DNA of 64,000 nt from contig LYSZ01000007.1 in assembly GCA_001657385.1 (NCBI GenBank), positions 98,622 through 162,621 on the forward strand, in the 5' to 3' direction. This DNA is from Parvularcula sp. BBD 1991-13. GTDB taxonomy: Bacteria > Pseudomonadota > Alphaproteobacteria > Caulobacterales > Parvularculaceae. Numbering within the stretch: the first letter of the stretch is position 1; each line of letters opens with the position of its first letter. Shown in pieces: positions 26,866-34,688 of the stretch. The translations under genes and the position numbers were made by a program. The notes beneath the pieces were generated by a model, which was not told the DNA's origin, made no database searches, and saw only the letters and a list, made by a program, of their open reading frames with translations.

Positions 26866-27440
26866 AGCATGTGGCCGATCGCTTTGTCGTTATTCTGGAC
26901 GCGAACGTCTTGTACCCGTTTCGTACGCGTGACGCCCTTCTTCGCTTTGCCGAGGCAGGGCTTTTTCGCGCCCGTTGGTCACGGGACATTCTCGACGAAT
27001 GGCGTCGTTCGCTCCTCGCCAATCGCCCCGAGCTTCAAGCCAGCATCGAGTCGCAAATGGCCGCGATGGAAAAAGCTTTTCCCGAAGGCTGTGTTGAGGG
27101 CTATCAAGACCTCATCGAGGCGCTAAGCCTACCTGACCCGGATGACCGGCATGTGCTGGCCGCCGCAATCGTCGCCGATGCTGAGCATATCGTGACGGAG
27201 AACATGAAGGACTTTCCAGCAGAAGCGCTGTCAAAATATGGCGTCGAAGCCGTGACCTCCGACGATTTTCTGGCCAGCACATTTGAACTTTATCCTGCCG
27301 AAGCAACAGTCGCCATGAGAAATATGCGTCGGTCTTACGACAAACCGGCGATGTCCGCCCCGGAATTTATCTTCGACTTGCAGACCAAAGGTCTTCCAAA
27401 AACAGCATCGATGCTGAAACCCCATGTCGATGTGATTTAG
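26862..27440 (+). CDS. PIN-domain ribonuclease toxin
   Basis: 192 residues from GTG 26862, overlapping the antitoxin stop. The PIN nuclease fold has conserved acidic positions in VVILDANVLYP (residues about 8-18), the WSRDILDEWRR region and LPDPDDRHVLAAAI near residue 88. An additional C-terminal segment (PAMSAPEFIFDLQTKGLPKT) is typical of the longer HTH-linked PIN group. It presumably cleaves RNA unless held by the antitoxin. Confidence 0.88.
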   Translation: MKHVADRFVVILDANVLYPFRTRDALLRFAEAGLFRARWSRDILDEWRRSLLANRPELQASIESQMAAMEKAFPEGCVEGYQDLIEALSLPDPDDRHVLAAAIVADAEHIVTENMKDFPAEALSKYGVEAVTSDDFLASTFELYPAEATVAMRNMRRSYDKPAMSAPEFIFDLQTKGLPKTASMLKPHVDVI

Positions 27441-27604
27441 GCGTGGCGTGCCATCAGAACTGGTGATGTCCAGACTAGGAGATATATATACCATTATCGA
27501 AATGAGAAATAAGGCAATAAAAGTAAAGACAGCAACGCTTCGCAACGTTCTAAAAAGCGTAATAGTTGATTTCATTGTTGGCCCCATCCACCAAACAAAA
27601 TCGT

Positions 27605-27641
27605 TTGAACCCCATTAGGTTTTTCTGCTACAATAATCATA
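27605..27641 (+). promoter_or_regulatory. Promoter of the ParD/ParE-like operon; likely leaderless
   Basis: TTGAAC (27605-27610), an 18-base spacer and TACAAT (27629-27634) precede the antitoxin ATG at 27641. The start codon falls where transcription should begin, and no Shine-Dalgarno is present, so the message is probably leaderless. Confidence 0.5.
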
Positions 27642-27817
27642 TGAGCGAGACAAAGGTTATACCCATCGAGGATCTGATTGGCCGGCCGGATGACCCAGTA
27701 GAGCAGGGGCACGACGCATGGTTCCGCACTCAGGTCGAAGAAGCCCTAGCTAAAGTGAAGCGGGGAGAGGCCAAATTTACGCCTTGGGAAGTCGTTAGAA
27801 AGAAATTCGATATTTAA
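27641..27817 (+). CDS. Small antitoxin of a RelE/ParE module
   Basis: 58 residues from ATG 27641. The open frame continues upstream to 27566, but the upstream residues lie under a promoter. It is acidic at the front (MSETKVIPIEDLIGRPDDP) and helical and basic at the end (EVVRKKFDI). It overlaps the toxin gene by one base. Length and position fit an antitoxin, but the sequence alone is not diagnostic. Confidence 0.75.
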   Translation: MSETKVIPIEDLIGRPDDPVEQGHDAWFRTQVEEALAKVKRGEAKFTPWEVVRKKFDI

Positions 27818-28107
27818 TGCACATCCAGTTTGAGGATGAAGCACAAGCCGACCTTGAAAACATCCGATCTTATTTAGAGCCTAAAAACCCCACAGCCTGT
27901 CAGAAAGTGCTGATTTCTATTGCTGCGACTATCGATCAGCTTGAAAATTTTCCGTTTCTTGGCCGCCATGGTCGTGTTGATGAGACAAGGGAAATTTCAG
28001 TCACCAAGTACAATTTTGTCATCGTTTATACGTTGCCTGACGAATACAATATTCATATTCACCGCATCCTCTATACACGCCAGCAATGGCCGCCAGAAGA
28101 TCAGTAG
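27817..28107 (+). CDS. RelE/ParE-superfamily toxin
   Basis: 96 residues with the family pattern: N-terminal strand and helices (EDEAQADLENIRSYLEPKNP), LENFPFLGRHGRVDETREIS and a C-terminal strand run FVIVYTLPDEYNIHIHRIL followed by YTRQQWP. ParE poisons gyrase and RelE cuts ribosome-bound mRNA; the sequence cannot decide which. Paired with the small upstream gene. Confidence 0.88.
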   Translation: MHIQFEDEAQADLENIRSYLEPKNPTACQKVLISIAATIDQLENFPFLGRHGRVDETREISVTKYNFVIVYTLPDEYNIHIHRILYTRQQWPPEDQ

Positions 28108-28236
28108 GGCGCTTACGTCGTTCCCATAACTCCGATATTTGGGTCTTTGAGTATATAGGGTAATAAATTACCATTCAGGCAGATGGAGCATGACTAATTT
28201 GATCCAGGGCAGTTTGTTGAGAAGGTGTTAGAACAG

Positions 28237-28800
28237 ATGAACCTTGAACCCATGAGCGTTGACGACTTCTGGCGACTAATCAACGGAACAACGGAAGGCG
28301 GACCAGATCAACAGGTTCAATATAAGCATCTCGTGGACGCGCTTTCGAAACTAGAAGATCCTAAAGACATCTTGCGGTTCGCGATCCGTTTTTATCCTGA
28401 GTTGTGGCGGTCAGACACCGAAGAGATTTCCGCCGCTTCGGATGTTATGCACGGCGAAGTATCGGATGATTTGTTTACGGATTTTCGTTTGTGGATTATG
28501 TCGAAAGGCCGGCAAGTCTACGATGCCGCAATCAAAGAACCCGACACGTTGGCAGCTTTAGAAGATGATCGCGTAGAGGACCCCACATTCAGTTTCGAAG
28601 TATTCATAGACGCAAAATCAGAAGCTTATAAAATCGTGACTGGTGATGACATCGACTACGAACAAATCTTCGCCTGTACGCCTAAAACTGAAATTCCGGA
28701 ACGACCGAAGCGCGGTGAAGGTATTGACAGGAGCGACGCCAGCTTAAAATCGCGCTTCCCGGCGCTCTGGGCGAAGTACACAGCCTGGGACCTTGATTAG
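28237..28800 (+). CDS. DUF4240-like protein (copy 1, intact)
   Basis: 187 residues from ATG 28237, 12 bases after a GTG in the same frame. It starts with the family hallmark SVDDFWRLIN, followed by LSKLEDPKDILRFAIRFYPE, SAASDVMHGEVSDDLF and FRLWIMSKGRQVYDAAI. DUF4240 proteins have no known biochemical role. A second copy with a stop codon lies at 30694-31245. It does not share a clear operon with neighbours. Confidence 0.8.
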   Translation: MNLEPMSVDDFWRLINGTTEGGPDQQVQYKHLVDALSKLEDPKDILRFAIRFYPELWRSDTEEISAASDVMHGEVSDDLFTDFRLWIMSKGRQVYDAAIKEPDTLAALEDDRVEDPTFSFEVFIDAKSEAYKIVTGDDIDYEQIFACTPKTEIPERPKRGEGIDRSDASLKSRFPALWAKYTAWDLD

Positions 28801-29249
28801 TACCCGATCGCCGTCGAACGCAATGACCACGATAAACTCCCGAATTAGGGCATTGAACCATCGAATCGCGGTCACATTTACCTGCCTTCGCCTCACGATA
28901 GCATCGGCGCCCGCCAATGTGGTTAGTCTCCAGTTCTTCAAAAAACCAAAGTGTTGGCGATCCGCGTTAAACCCGCAGCCAGAAGCCTACATTCTAATGA
29001 TTCCGTTAATTATGGTTATCGGAAGTATTGTGACGATGAAGCAGCGAATCGGTTGACGCGCGCCTTACCCTTGCCGAATCGAAGACGCGGGAACGAAGCG
29101 CTCCTGCATACGGGCGCTTTAAAACGCTGGCCCGAAGGTTTCGGCCGGCAAGTTGAAAATCGCAAAATGACATCTACACGCTTCCCCATCATCTTGTGGA
29201 AAACTCCGCATTGCCGAATCAGCGACATGCATGGCGATAATTCGGGGTC
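28801..29249. other. Non-coding spacer
   Basis: About 450 bases between the DUF4240-like gene and a transposase remnant. Short overlapping frames on both strands have no recognisable protein character. It may be the outer end of a decayed transposon, but I could not identify terminal repeats. Confidence 0.35.
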
Positions 29250-29585
29250 ATGCCGCTTTTATCAATCCTTTCTTCGCCTGAGCAACGACGACTGAACACG
29301 CCGAAACGTTTCAGTATGGAATAACGAAGCTTGTACTTCACGTCTGCGCCAGCCCTTAAACCGACACTGGCTTCGATTAGAAAAACTCAACTGCGGCTCG
29401 GATTTCTTCTCCAGTTCGGTTATTTCAGGGCGCATGGCAAGTTCTTTCCGGTCGATGATTTTTATACTGCGGATATCAGGTTCGCCGCCCACATGCTGGG
29501 CATTCGCCATATCGATCTTACGCAGTTTTTAGCTTCTGGCGCGCACTATGCCATCTGCGCACACCCGTCGATTGTAAATTATTAA
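29250..29585 (+). pseudogene. Truncated Tn3-family transposase (tnpA) remnant
   Basis: Read from ATG 29250, the frame gives MPLLSILSSPEQRRLNTPKR then FSME, a TAA stop at codon 25, and continues RSLYFTSAPALKPTLASIRK and QLRLGFLLQFGYFRAHGKFF. This is the N-terminal region of the Tn3-type transposase group whose domain reads FLLQLGYFRA..FF....F..ADI...A..LGI. In relatives the stop position is usually a glutamine, so CAA to TAA is likely. The catalytic C-terminal domain is missing after about residue 92. It cannot transpose. Confidence 0.65.
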
Positions 29586-29653
29586 ATCTTATCCAACCCC
29601 TCAGAACAGCCTCTATTCTGCTGGATCGGTCAGTTTGGAGTGAATTGTTAGGT

Positions 29654-30187
29654 ATGACCAAAGACGATGCGCGTTTCACAAGTAAATCGGACAACTGGGG
29701 CACCCCGCCCGAGCTGTTTAGCGCACTGAACGAAGTCTATGATTTTCAACTCGACGCAGCGGCGAGCACCCGAAACCATCTTTGCAAACACTATTTTACG
29801 AGACAGCAGAATGCACTGAGAAAAGACTGGAGCCCCTATCGGCGCGTCTGGCTCAACCCGCCCTATGGGCGAGGGATGCAGAACTGGATGCGCAAAGCAT
29901 ATGAAGAGAGCCGAAAAGGCGCTCTCGTGGTTTGCCTCGTGCCGGTTCGAACCGACACCAGATGGTGGCAAGACTGGGTCAAAGATAAAGCATGGGTGAC
30001 TTTTGTGCCGGGCCGGTTAAGGTTTGTTCGACATGACAAAGGCGGCGAGCGCGGCGACGCTGCGCCTTTCGCTTCCGCGCTGGTGACTTATGAACCGCCT
30101 ATTAAACGCAGTGAAACTGATAAGCCTGACCTGCCTCCTTTGGAGCGCAAGTTTTTCAGGCCCGAGTTGGAGTTACACTTCGGATGA
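29654..30187 (+). CDS. DNA N6-adenine methyltransferase (phage Dam-like)
   Basis: 177 residues from ATG 29654; TTG 29645 is an alternative start. It belongs to the phage-type adenine methyltransferases: DNWGTPPELFSALNEVYDF at the front, DAAASTRNHLCKHYFT, and catalytic NPPYGRGMQNWM near residue 72. It methylates adenine using S-adenosylmethionine. The gene overlaps the following PD-(D/E)XK-like gene by up to 98 bases, which suggests co-expression. Confidence 0.9.
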   Translation: MTKDDARFTSKSDNWGTPPELFSALNEVYDFQLDAAASTRNHLCKHYFTRQQNALRKDWSPYRRVWLNPPYGRGMQNWMRKAYEESRKGALVVCLVPVRTDTRWWQDWVKDKAWVTFVPGRLRFVRHDKGGERGDAAPFASALVTYEPPIKRSETDKPDLPPLERKFFRPELELHFG

Positions 30188-30647
30188 AGCGTCCAAATCA
30201 GGGCGATCTTTCGAGTCGGAGGTTCAGGAAGAATTCATCGAGCGTGGTATTGAAATCGCAAGACGCCAAGAATGGCGGGAGGCGCGTCTATTTCGCGATC
30301 CTGACTTGACCATTCTGATCCGAAACGCTCCGTATGTCTCAATTTACGGGCATCAAGCGACGATGGAATTCTTGTTGCTGCACCGCCAGGCGCAATACCT
30401 GATTGAAACGAAGCGTCAAAGCGTTCCGGGGTCTGTAGACGAGAAGTATCCGTACATCGTCGAAAATGCAAAATCCAATATAGGGCAGGGACGTGAATAT
30501 GTCCTAGTGTTGGACGGGGACGGACCCAAACCAGGCGCGATCAAGTGGATCAGACAACAGGCCGCAGATATCGACGGCTTCCATGTATTCGACCGAAAAG
30601 AATTCGTTCTGTGGCTGGACGATCTTTTTGCGGATGACCAGCATTAG
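30090..30647 (+). CDS. PD-(D/E)XK-like nuclease candidate
   Basis: 185 residues if the ATG at 30090 is used, overlapping the methyltransferase by 98 bases; GTG 30111 or a later start is possible because the first 35 residues look out of frame. The core has LIETKRQS (E-x-K) after LLLHRQAQYL, preceded by acidic SEVQEEFIERG and RNAPYVSIYG. Together these resemble a PD-(D/E)XK fold. The pairing with a methyltransferase suggests a restriction-modification system. The nuclease call is a motif-based inference. Confidence 0.55.
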   Translation: MNRLLNAVKLISLTCLLWSASFSGPSWSYTSDEASKSGRSFESEVQEEFIERGIEIARRQEWREARLFRDPDLTILIRNAPYVSIYGHQATMEFLLLHRQAQYLIETKRQSVPGSVDEKYPYIVENAKSNIGQGREYVLVLDGDGPKPGAIKWIRQQAADIDGFHVFDRKEFVLWLDDLFADDQH

Positions 30648-30693
30648 CCGCCGCGCCGGCCAAACCCGCCCGGAACCAGGGGAAAGCATCGCC

Positions 30694-31245
30694 CTATCCG
30701 CGATATTCGGCGCACAAATTCGGAAAGCGAGCTTTTAACGTTGACGCCGCACGAGATACTGCGTCACCCGTCATCCACCGGCTTCGCGCCCGACCTGTCG
30801 GGATCAAGTGGAACACCATATCGGAATCCATATCTCCGCCGGTCGCTCGCTTGAAAGCGTCAGACCTTGCATGCATGAGCGCTTCGAACCCGAATGCCGG
30901 CGCATCCGTTCTGTCGCCATCAAGGTTGGCGAGAATGTCCGGATCCGCCATTGCCTTGTCATATGCGTCATGTCCCTTTGACATGATCCATAATAGACAA
31001 TCAGCAAGCAAATCACCTGAGACCCGTCCTTGCATCACGTCTGATGCGGCGAGGACCAGATCTTTATCGGAACGCCTTAACTCCGTGTAAAGCCGAGCTT
31101 GAAAACGAACAATCTCATCCGGGGACGCCAATCCCGTAGGCTCTTTTTGAAGCCTTCCGTATTGTTCACGATGATCCGGATCGCCTTGCGCAGTTCGATC
31201 AATGACGGTTCAAATCGCGTCAACGCTCGCGGGCTCCATAGTCAT
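30694..31245 (-). pseudogene. DUF4240-like protein (copy 2) with in-frame stop
   Basis: Starting at ATG 31245 the protein reads MTMEPASVDAI, then a TGA at 31210-31212, then TVIDRTAQGDPDHREQYGRL and on to the stop at 30694. It aligns residue for residue with copy 1 (MNLEPMSVDDF-W-RLINGT). The TGA stands exactly at the conserved tryptophan, so TGG to TGA is the simplest explanation. The remainder (AASDVMQGRVSGDLLADCLL, IMSKGHDAYDKAM) is intact. A shorter product could be made from TTG 31131, but it would lack the front of the domain. Confidence 0.7.
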
Positions 31246-31595
31246 CGCATGCTCCACGATGTCGCACAGTGTCTGGGTCGGCGCCCAGAGCACTTGTCCT
31301 CTCAGTCAACCTCATAAATCCGAGCGCCCGGAGGTCTCAGAGTCAAAGAAGGCGGCACCTAGCTAGGGCCGCCTTCAGTGTCGTCTGCGTAAGCGATGAT
31401 TCGAAACTCGAACTATGGAGCCATCGCCAGCGCGCCTGTTCTCTTTCAAAGGTTCCAGATTGCGAGGTTAGCGGATCTGTAATCAGTGTCAATCTATGCT
31501 TGGACACGCAAAAGCCAAGAAACCAGCGTGGCCAGTCGCCCGTTCATTCGGCAACCGGCTAAGAGACTGCAACGCAGATGATCGGCTCGCGGACG
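31246..31595. other. Spacer with hairpin
   Basis: 350 bases without a gene. It contains the perfect inverted repeat AAGGCGGC (31349-31356) and GCCGCCTT (31368-31375) with an 11-base loop. It could be a terminator, although no T-run follows. No tRNA gene or attachment site is recognised. Confidence 0.4.
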
Positions 31596-31988
31596 TCAGT
31601 TCATTTCTTCCGGGAGATCGTCAAACGGGCTCGGCAATTCAACATCGTCGGGGAGCGCGGTGAGATCCTTGATGAGTTTTTCCAATCGTGTCCGCATCTG
31701 CTTGCCGGTGACAACCGGCATCGCTGGTTCGCCCGTCTTTTCCTCATACGCCTCCATCAGCCCTTGAACCTTGTAGAGCGCCGTATAGCCGAGACCAGCC
31801 GCGACTTGTGCGCTGTCCTTGCCCTTCGCGGCAAGGTCGCGGACGGCTCGGGCGGAGGCATCGGCGCCGCCCTCTCGCATCATGGCGTCAAGGTGAAAGA
31901 CCGCGGCGGGCAAGGTTACGGTGGTTTTCACGCCGTCGCGGGTCACGTCAATGATGACCTTGTCGGCGTTGGTGCGGCGGTGCGGCAT
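31596..31988 (-). CDS. Hypothetical protein, 130 aa
   Basis: Start chosen at 31988 (ATG; MPHRRTNADKVIIDVTRDGV); the longer frame upstream passes through the palindromic promoter. It is soluble and mixed alpha/beta, with VTLPAAVFHLDAMMREGG and ASARAVRDLAAKGKDSAQVA. The end is acidic. No family recognised. Its 14-base palindrome upstream suggests regulated expression. Confidence 0.6.
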   Translation of the reverse strand: MPHRRTNADKVIIDVTRDGVKTTVTLPAAVFHLDAMMREGGADASARAVRDLAAKGKDSAQVAAGLGYTALYKVQGLMEAYEEKTGEPAMPVVTGKQMRTRLEKLIKDLTALPDDVELPSPFDDLPEEMN

Positions 31989-32018
31989 GGGACCTCGCGG
32001 CTCAAAGTATCGGCTGAC

Positions 32019-32032
32019 CGTATATATATACG
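32019..32032. promoter_or_regulatory. Perfect 14-base palindrome upstream of 130-aa gene
   Basis: CGTATATATATACG is an exact palindrome 30 bases before the start of the minus-strand gene. It is AT-rich in the core and could be both -10 element and operator for a dimeric regulator. Confidence 0.4.
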
Positions 32033-32126
32033 ATGAGACTCGCTCGGGTGCAAGCCTTGGCCCGATGATCTTGCCCGGGCTCCGACGGCTTCGCCCCAAA
32101 CGCCTGAGCGCAAAACCATTGTCAGG

Positions 32127-32327
32127 TCATTTTCCGTCAAACTCCGCAATTACGGCCTTTATTCGTGCTGTTACGTCATTCACCCCGGATTGATACCTGT
32201 CATCCTGCGCGTTGCGGGCCTTCTCGGCCGCTTCGAGGATTTCGCGCACCGTGGAGGGGGTTGGGTTCCATCGTTGTTTGGATCTGATCTTTTGCCGGGC
32301 GGCGGCGACCATTTCATCTGTTATCAT
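32127..32327 (-). CDS. Small hypothetical protein, 66 aa
   Basis: Start at ATG 32327 (MITDEMVAAARQKIRSKQRW); the frame is open further upstream without sense. It is helical and basic in the front half, with PTPSTVREILEAAEKAR and the tail VTARIKAVIAEFDGK. No family recognised. A truncated copy of its end is at 26179. AAAGGAACG provides a ribosome site. Confidence 0.5.
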   Translation of the reverse strand: MITDEMVAAARQKIRSKQRWNPTPSTVREILEAAEKARNAQDDRYQSGVNDVTARIKAVIAEFDGK

Positions 32328-32499
32328 GTTCCGTTCCTTTATCTTTCGATCGATGCGCCTGCGGTGACAGACGATTGTCGAGATCCGTGTTTTGAACACC
32401 GGGCGGTGCGATAAGGGCGCGTCGTCGGTTCTCTGGTTAGCCTGACGTGAAAGTCGGTGACGAGAACGGTATTACGGATCTGGCCGTTGGCGCCTTGGG

Positions 32500-33189
32500 C
32501 TAGAATTCGAGTATCCGGTTATTCGTTTCGTCACGCACGTAATCGATACGCTCGCCGTCAAAGTGATAGCTGAGGATGCGTCCTGTTCGCGGAACGCCGA
32601 TGACATCGGGCCAGAACGCCGCCACGCATTCTCCGCCGGGCCGGCGCACGCTCGGAAAAACGATCCCGTTCGAGCCGTCGCCGCGCAGCTCACGCGCGAG
32701 GCGTTGTGAGGCGCTATAATCGTCCGGGTTCAGGAAGGCTTCGTGTTCCGCAGCCCCCCGCAGGTCATGAAACGCGCAATCTACCGAACCAATCAGCTCA
32801 CGGAATTGCGAAAACCAGCCGGGCGCGTCGCCGGCGGCGCGATAAATCTCGGCCCGATGATGACGCATCTCTTCAAGCGCGGTTTCAAAACTCTCTGCGG
32901 CGTAATAAGCGCCGAATGTCCCGTCGTGAAAACGCCCGCTCCAGTCTTCACTGACGTAAACGAACGGGGCCATCACGTAGGACGCGCCTGGACCGGCGAC
33001 GCGACGCTTGACCGGCACGAGATCCAGGCGTCCGACATTTTGCATCACGCGGCCGTTGGTTTTCATTTCGAGCGAAATGAGCAGTTCCCAGTCGCGCGGA
33101 TCGGCGATGTCTTCGAAAAGGTCGACGGGCGGGTGGCGCGTTGAAATGATGCGGCGGGCGTCGTCCCACTGGACGCGCGAGACATCCAT
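32500..33189 (-). CDS. RES-domain toxin
   Basis: 229 residues. The RES fold is recognisable by WSGRFHDGTFGAYYAAESFE (Arg and Glu of the active site), the conserved Y..SQ segment (DDYSASQRLARELRGDGSNG) and GGECVAAFWPD. RES toxins degrade NAD. Its antitoxin gene lies six bases upstream. It is longer than a bare RES domain (about 150), with an N-terminal 60-residue extension. Confidence 0.9.
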   Translation of the reverse strand: MDVSRVQWDDARRIISTRHPPVDLFEDIADPRDWELLISLEMKTNGRVMQNVGRLDLVPVKRRVAGPGASYVMAPFVYVSEDWSGRFHDGTFGAYYAAESFETALEEMRHHRAEIYRAAGDAPGWFSQFRELIGSVDCAFHDLRGAAEHEAFLNPDDYSASQRLARELRGDGSNGIVFPSVRRPGGECVAAFWPDVIGVPRTGRILSYHFDGERIDYVRDETNNRILEF

Positions 33190-33195
33190 CAGCGC

Positions 33196-33621
33196 TTACC
33201 CGCGCGCCGCGTCGAGATAGTTTCGGACCCTTGAGAGGTCCGCAATCTGACCGTTTAGCATCACATCGAGCGGTGAGTCGTCGTTGAAATGGGCGTTCGC
33301 CGCGGATATCCAACGGTATGCTCGTTCATTCTCCGTATAGAGAATGCGCAGGGCCTTGTGGATGCCGAGGAGGGTCGACAGTCGGGCTTTAAGATCGGTG
33401 GCGATCCGTCCGAACTCGCCCCGCTTCCAGCGGGTGTAGGTCGTCCCTGACATGCCGCCGAGGAGAATGCGCGCTTGTGCGTCCGTCAGCTCCCAATGCC
33501 CGAAAAGGCGCACCACGGCGCGCGCGCCGGCGGCGGCTTCGTCGTCCGTTATGGTTGTATCCCGCGGCGCGCCGTCTGGGTCGAGGGGCGCGCGATTGAC
33601 GGTGAACGCGTGTTGCGACAT
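33196..33621 (-). CDS. Xre/MbcA/ParS-type antitoxin
   Basis: 141 residues from ATG 33621, preceded by AAGGAG. The first half is an Xre-like helix-turn-helix region (LTDAQARILLGGMSGTTYTR). The second half is the toxin-binding domain (ATDLKARLSTLLGIHKALRI, RWISAANAHFNDDSPLDVML, DLSRVRNYLDAARG). It neutralises the RES toxin and probably represses the operon. Confidence 0.9.
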   Translation of the reverse strand: MSQHAFTVNRAPLDPDGAPRDTTITDDEAAAGARAVVRLFGHWELTDAQARILLGGMSGTTYTRWKRGEFGRIATDLKARLSTLLGIHKALRILYTENERAYRWISAANAHFNDDSPLDVMLNGQIADLSRVRNYLDAARG

Positions 33622-33649
33622 TGGCTTTGCTCCTTCGCCATGCAATATA

Positions 33650-33688
33650 GTCATTTGGTGAAGAATTGGCAAATTATCGTCAAATGAC
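33650..33688. promoter_or_regulatory. Inverted repeat, probable RES/Xre operator
   Basis: GTCATTTG (33650-33657) and CAAATGAC (33681-33688) are perfect inverted octamers separated by 23 bases, upstream of the antitoxin start. Xre-type antitoxins repress their own promoters, so this is the probable operator. Confidence 0.5.
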
Positions 33689-33717
33689 GGTCTTCGTCCA
33701 GCGCGGTCAAATCTGAG

Positions 33718-33816
33718 ATGCAGAGGAAAACACTATATATATCAGTGCGATACGAGCTTGAGTGGTGATTTGCCGCCCTATATCCTCATGGAACCTTTTC
33801 GGATCTTTCCGAGTGA
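33718..33816 (+). pseudogene. Micro-ORF copy 1, interrupted by TGA
   Basis: From ATG 33718: MQRKTLYISVRYELEW, TGA stop at codon 17, then FAALYPHGTFSDLSE and a stop at 33814-33816. It aligns without gaps to copy 2, which has lysine where this copy has the stop. The ribosome site is weak. Confidence 0.4.
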
Positions 33817-33825
33817 GAATTCGTA

Positions 33826-33936
33826 ATGTCGAGAAAAAAGCGTGCAATATCGGTGTATTACAAGCCTGAGTGGAAGTTTACTGCCCTATATCCTCATGGA
33901 CCCATCGGAGGCATCTACAAGCCGCATAGAATCTAG
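33826..33936 (+). CDS. Micro-ORF copy 2, 36 aa
   Basis: MSRKKRAISVYYKPEWKFTA then LYPHGPIGGIYKPHRI, too short for usual gene calls. The ribosome site is GAGTGAGAA. Similarity to copy 1 covers the first 27 residues, with changes at the protein level mixed with silent ones, so it may be a real peptide. No family recognised; it might equally be part of an untranslated repeat. Confidence 0.4.
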   Translation: MSRKKRAISVYYKPEWKFTALYPHGPIGGIYKPHRI

Positions 33937-34024
33937 GGAAACCGCACATTTCCTAATATCGCACAACTATTATTGTCGCAAATTATAACCTGACCGCTTA
34001 TGAATTTCGTCGAAGATGCAATGG
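33937..34024. other. Non-coding spacer
   Basis: Short AT-rich stretch between the micro-ORF and the end of the Sel1-repeat gene. Nothing recognisable. Confidence 0.3.
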
Positions 34025-34687
34025 TCAGTGTACCGTGCCTTCGTGATTCTCAAGTTTCATTCTCGTAATTGCTTCAATTGCAGGTGCGCACCCTTGCATC
34101 GCGGCCAGCGCGTAAAAACCTGCGGCGGCGTCCCTGTTCGCCACAACACCGAGCCCCTTTTCATAAAGGAGCCCAAGACCGTATCTTGCGGCGGGCTCAC
34201 CGCTCGCCGCCGCCTTCATGAAGTAGGAATGCGCTTTCTGAAAATTCTGGCGCACGCCAAGACCTTCTTTATAAAGAAAGCCAAGGCCGCATTGCCCTTC
34301 ACGGTCGCTCTGGCTCGCAGCGCTTGACAGCCAGTAGCGCGCCTTTTTGAAGTCTTGGGGAACCCCTTCGCCATAGCGGAACATCCAGCCGAGATACGCC
34401 TGCGCCCGAGAGTGTCCGTTGTTTGCAGCCTTGTTGAACCATTTAGCCGCCTGAGCACTGTCTACCTCGCCAAGACGCCCATAACGGTATAGCGAGCCAA
34501 TATCGCATTGCGCTTGCGCATGGTCCTGATCAGCCGCCTTACGCCACCATGTAAAAGCGTTCTGAAAACTTTGAGGAACACCTTTCCCATACACATAGGC
34601 CACGCCAAGAGAATGTTGAGCGCCAGGATCGCCGGCCTCGGCGGCGGCGCGCAGCTCCGGCAGGCTTAGCGCTTTGTTCTTACTCAT
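34025..34687 (-). CDS. Sel1-repeat protein
   Basis: 220 residues made of about five Sel1-like repeats of 36 residues (for example AQHSLGVAYVYGKGVPQSFQ, AQAYLGWMFRYGEGVPQDFK, GQCGLGFLYKEGLGVRQNFQ). These fold as an alpha-helical solenoid used as protein-binding scaffold. There is no signal peptide. It lies one base after the FecR-N-like gene on the same strand, so it is the last gene of that operon. Confidence 0.92.
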   Translation of the reverse strand: MSKNKALSLPELRAAAEAGDPGAQHSLGVAYVYGKGVPQSFQNAFTWWRKAADQDHAQAQCDIGSLYRYGRLGEVDSAQAAKWFNKAANNGHSRAQAYLGWMFRYGEGVPQDFKKARYWLSSAASQSDREGQCGLGFLYKEGLGVRQNFQKAHSYFMKAAASGEPAARYGLGLLYEKGLGVVANRDAAAGFYALAAMQGCAPAIEAITRMKLENHEGTVH

Positions 34688-34688
34688 A

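Noticed and set aside
28951..29295. 114-residue plus-strand frame
   Set aside because: It crosses the start of the transposase remnant in another frame and has no recognisable motif.
31340..31380. tRNA or attachment site at the hairpin near 31.35 kb
   Set aside because: The stem is only eight bases and no cloverleaf or CCA end could be built.
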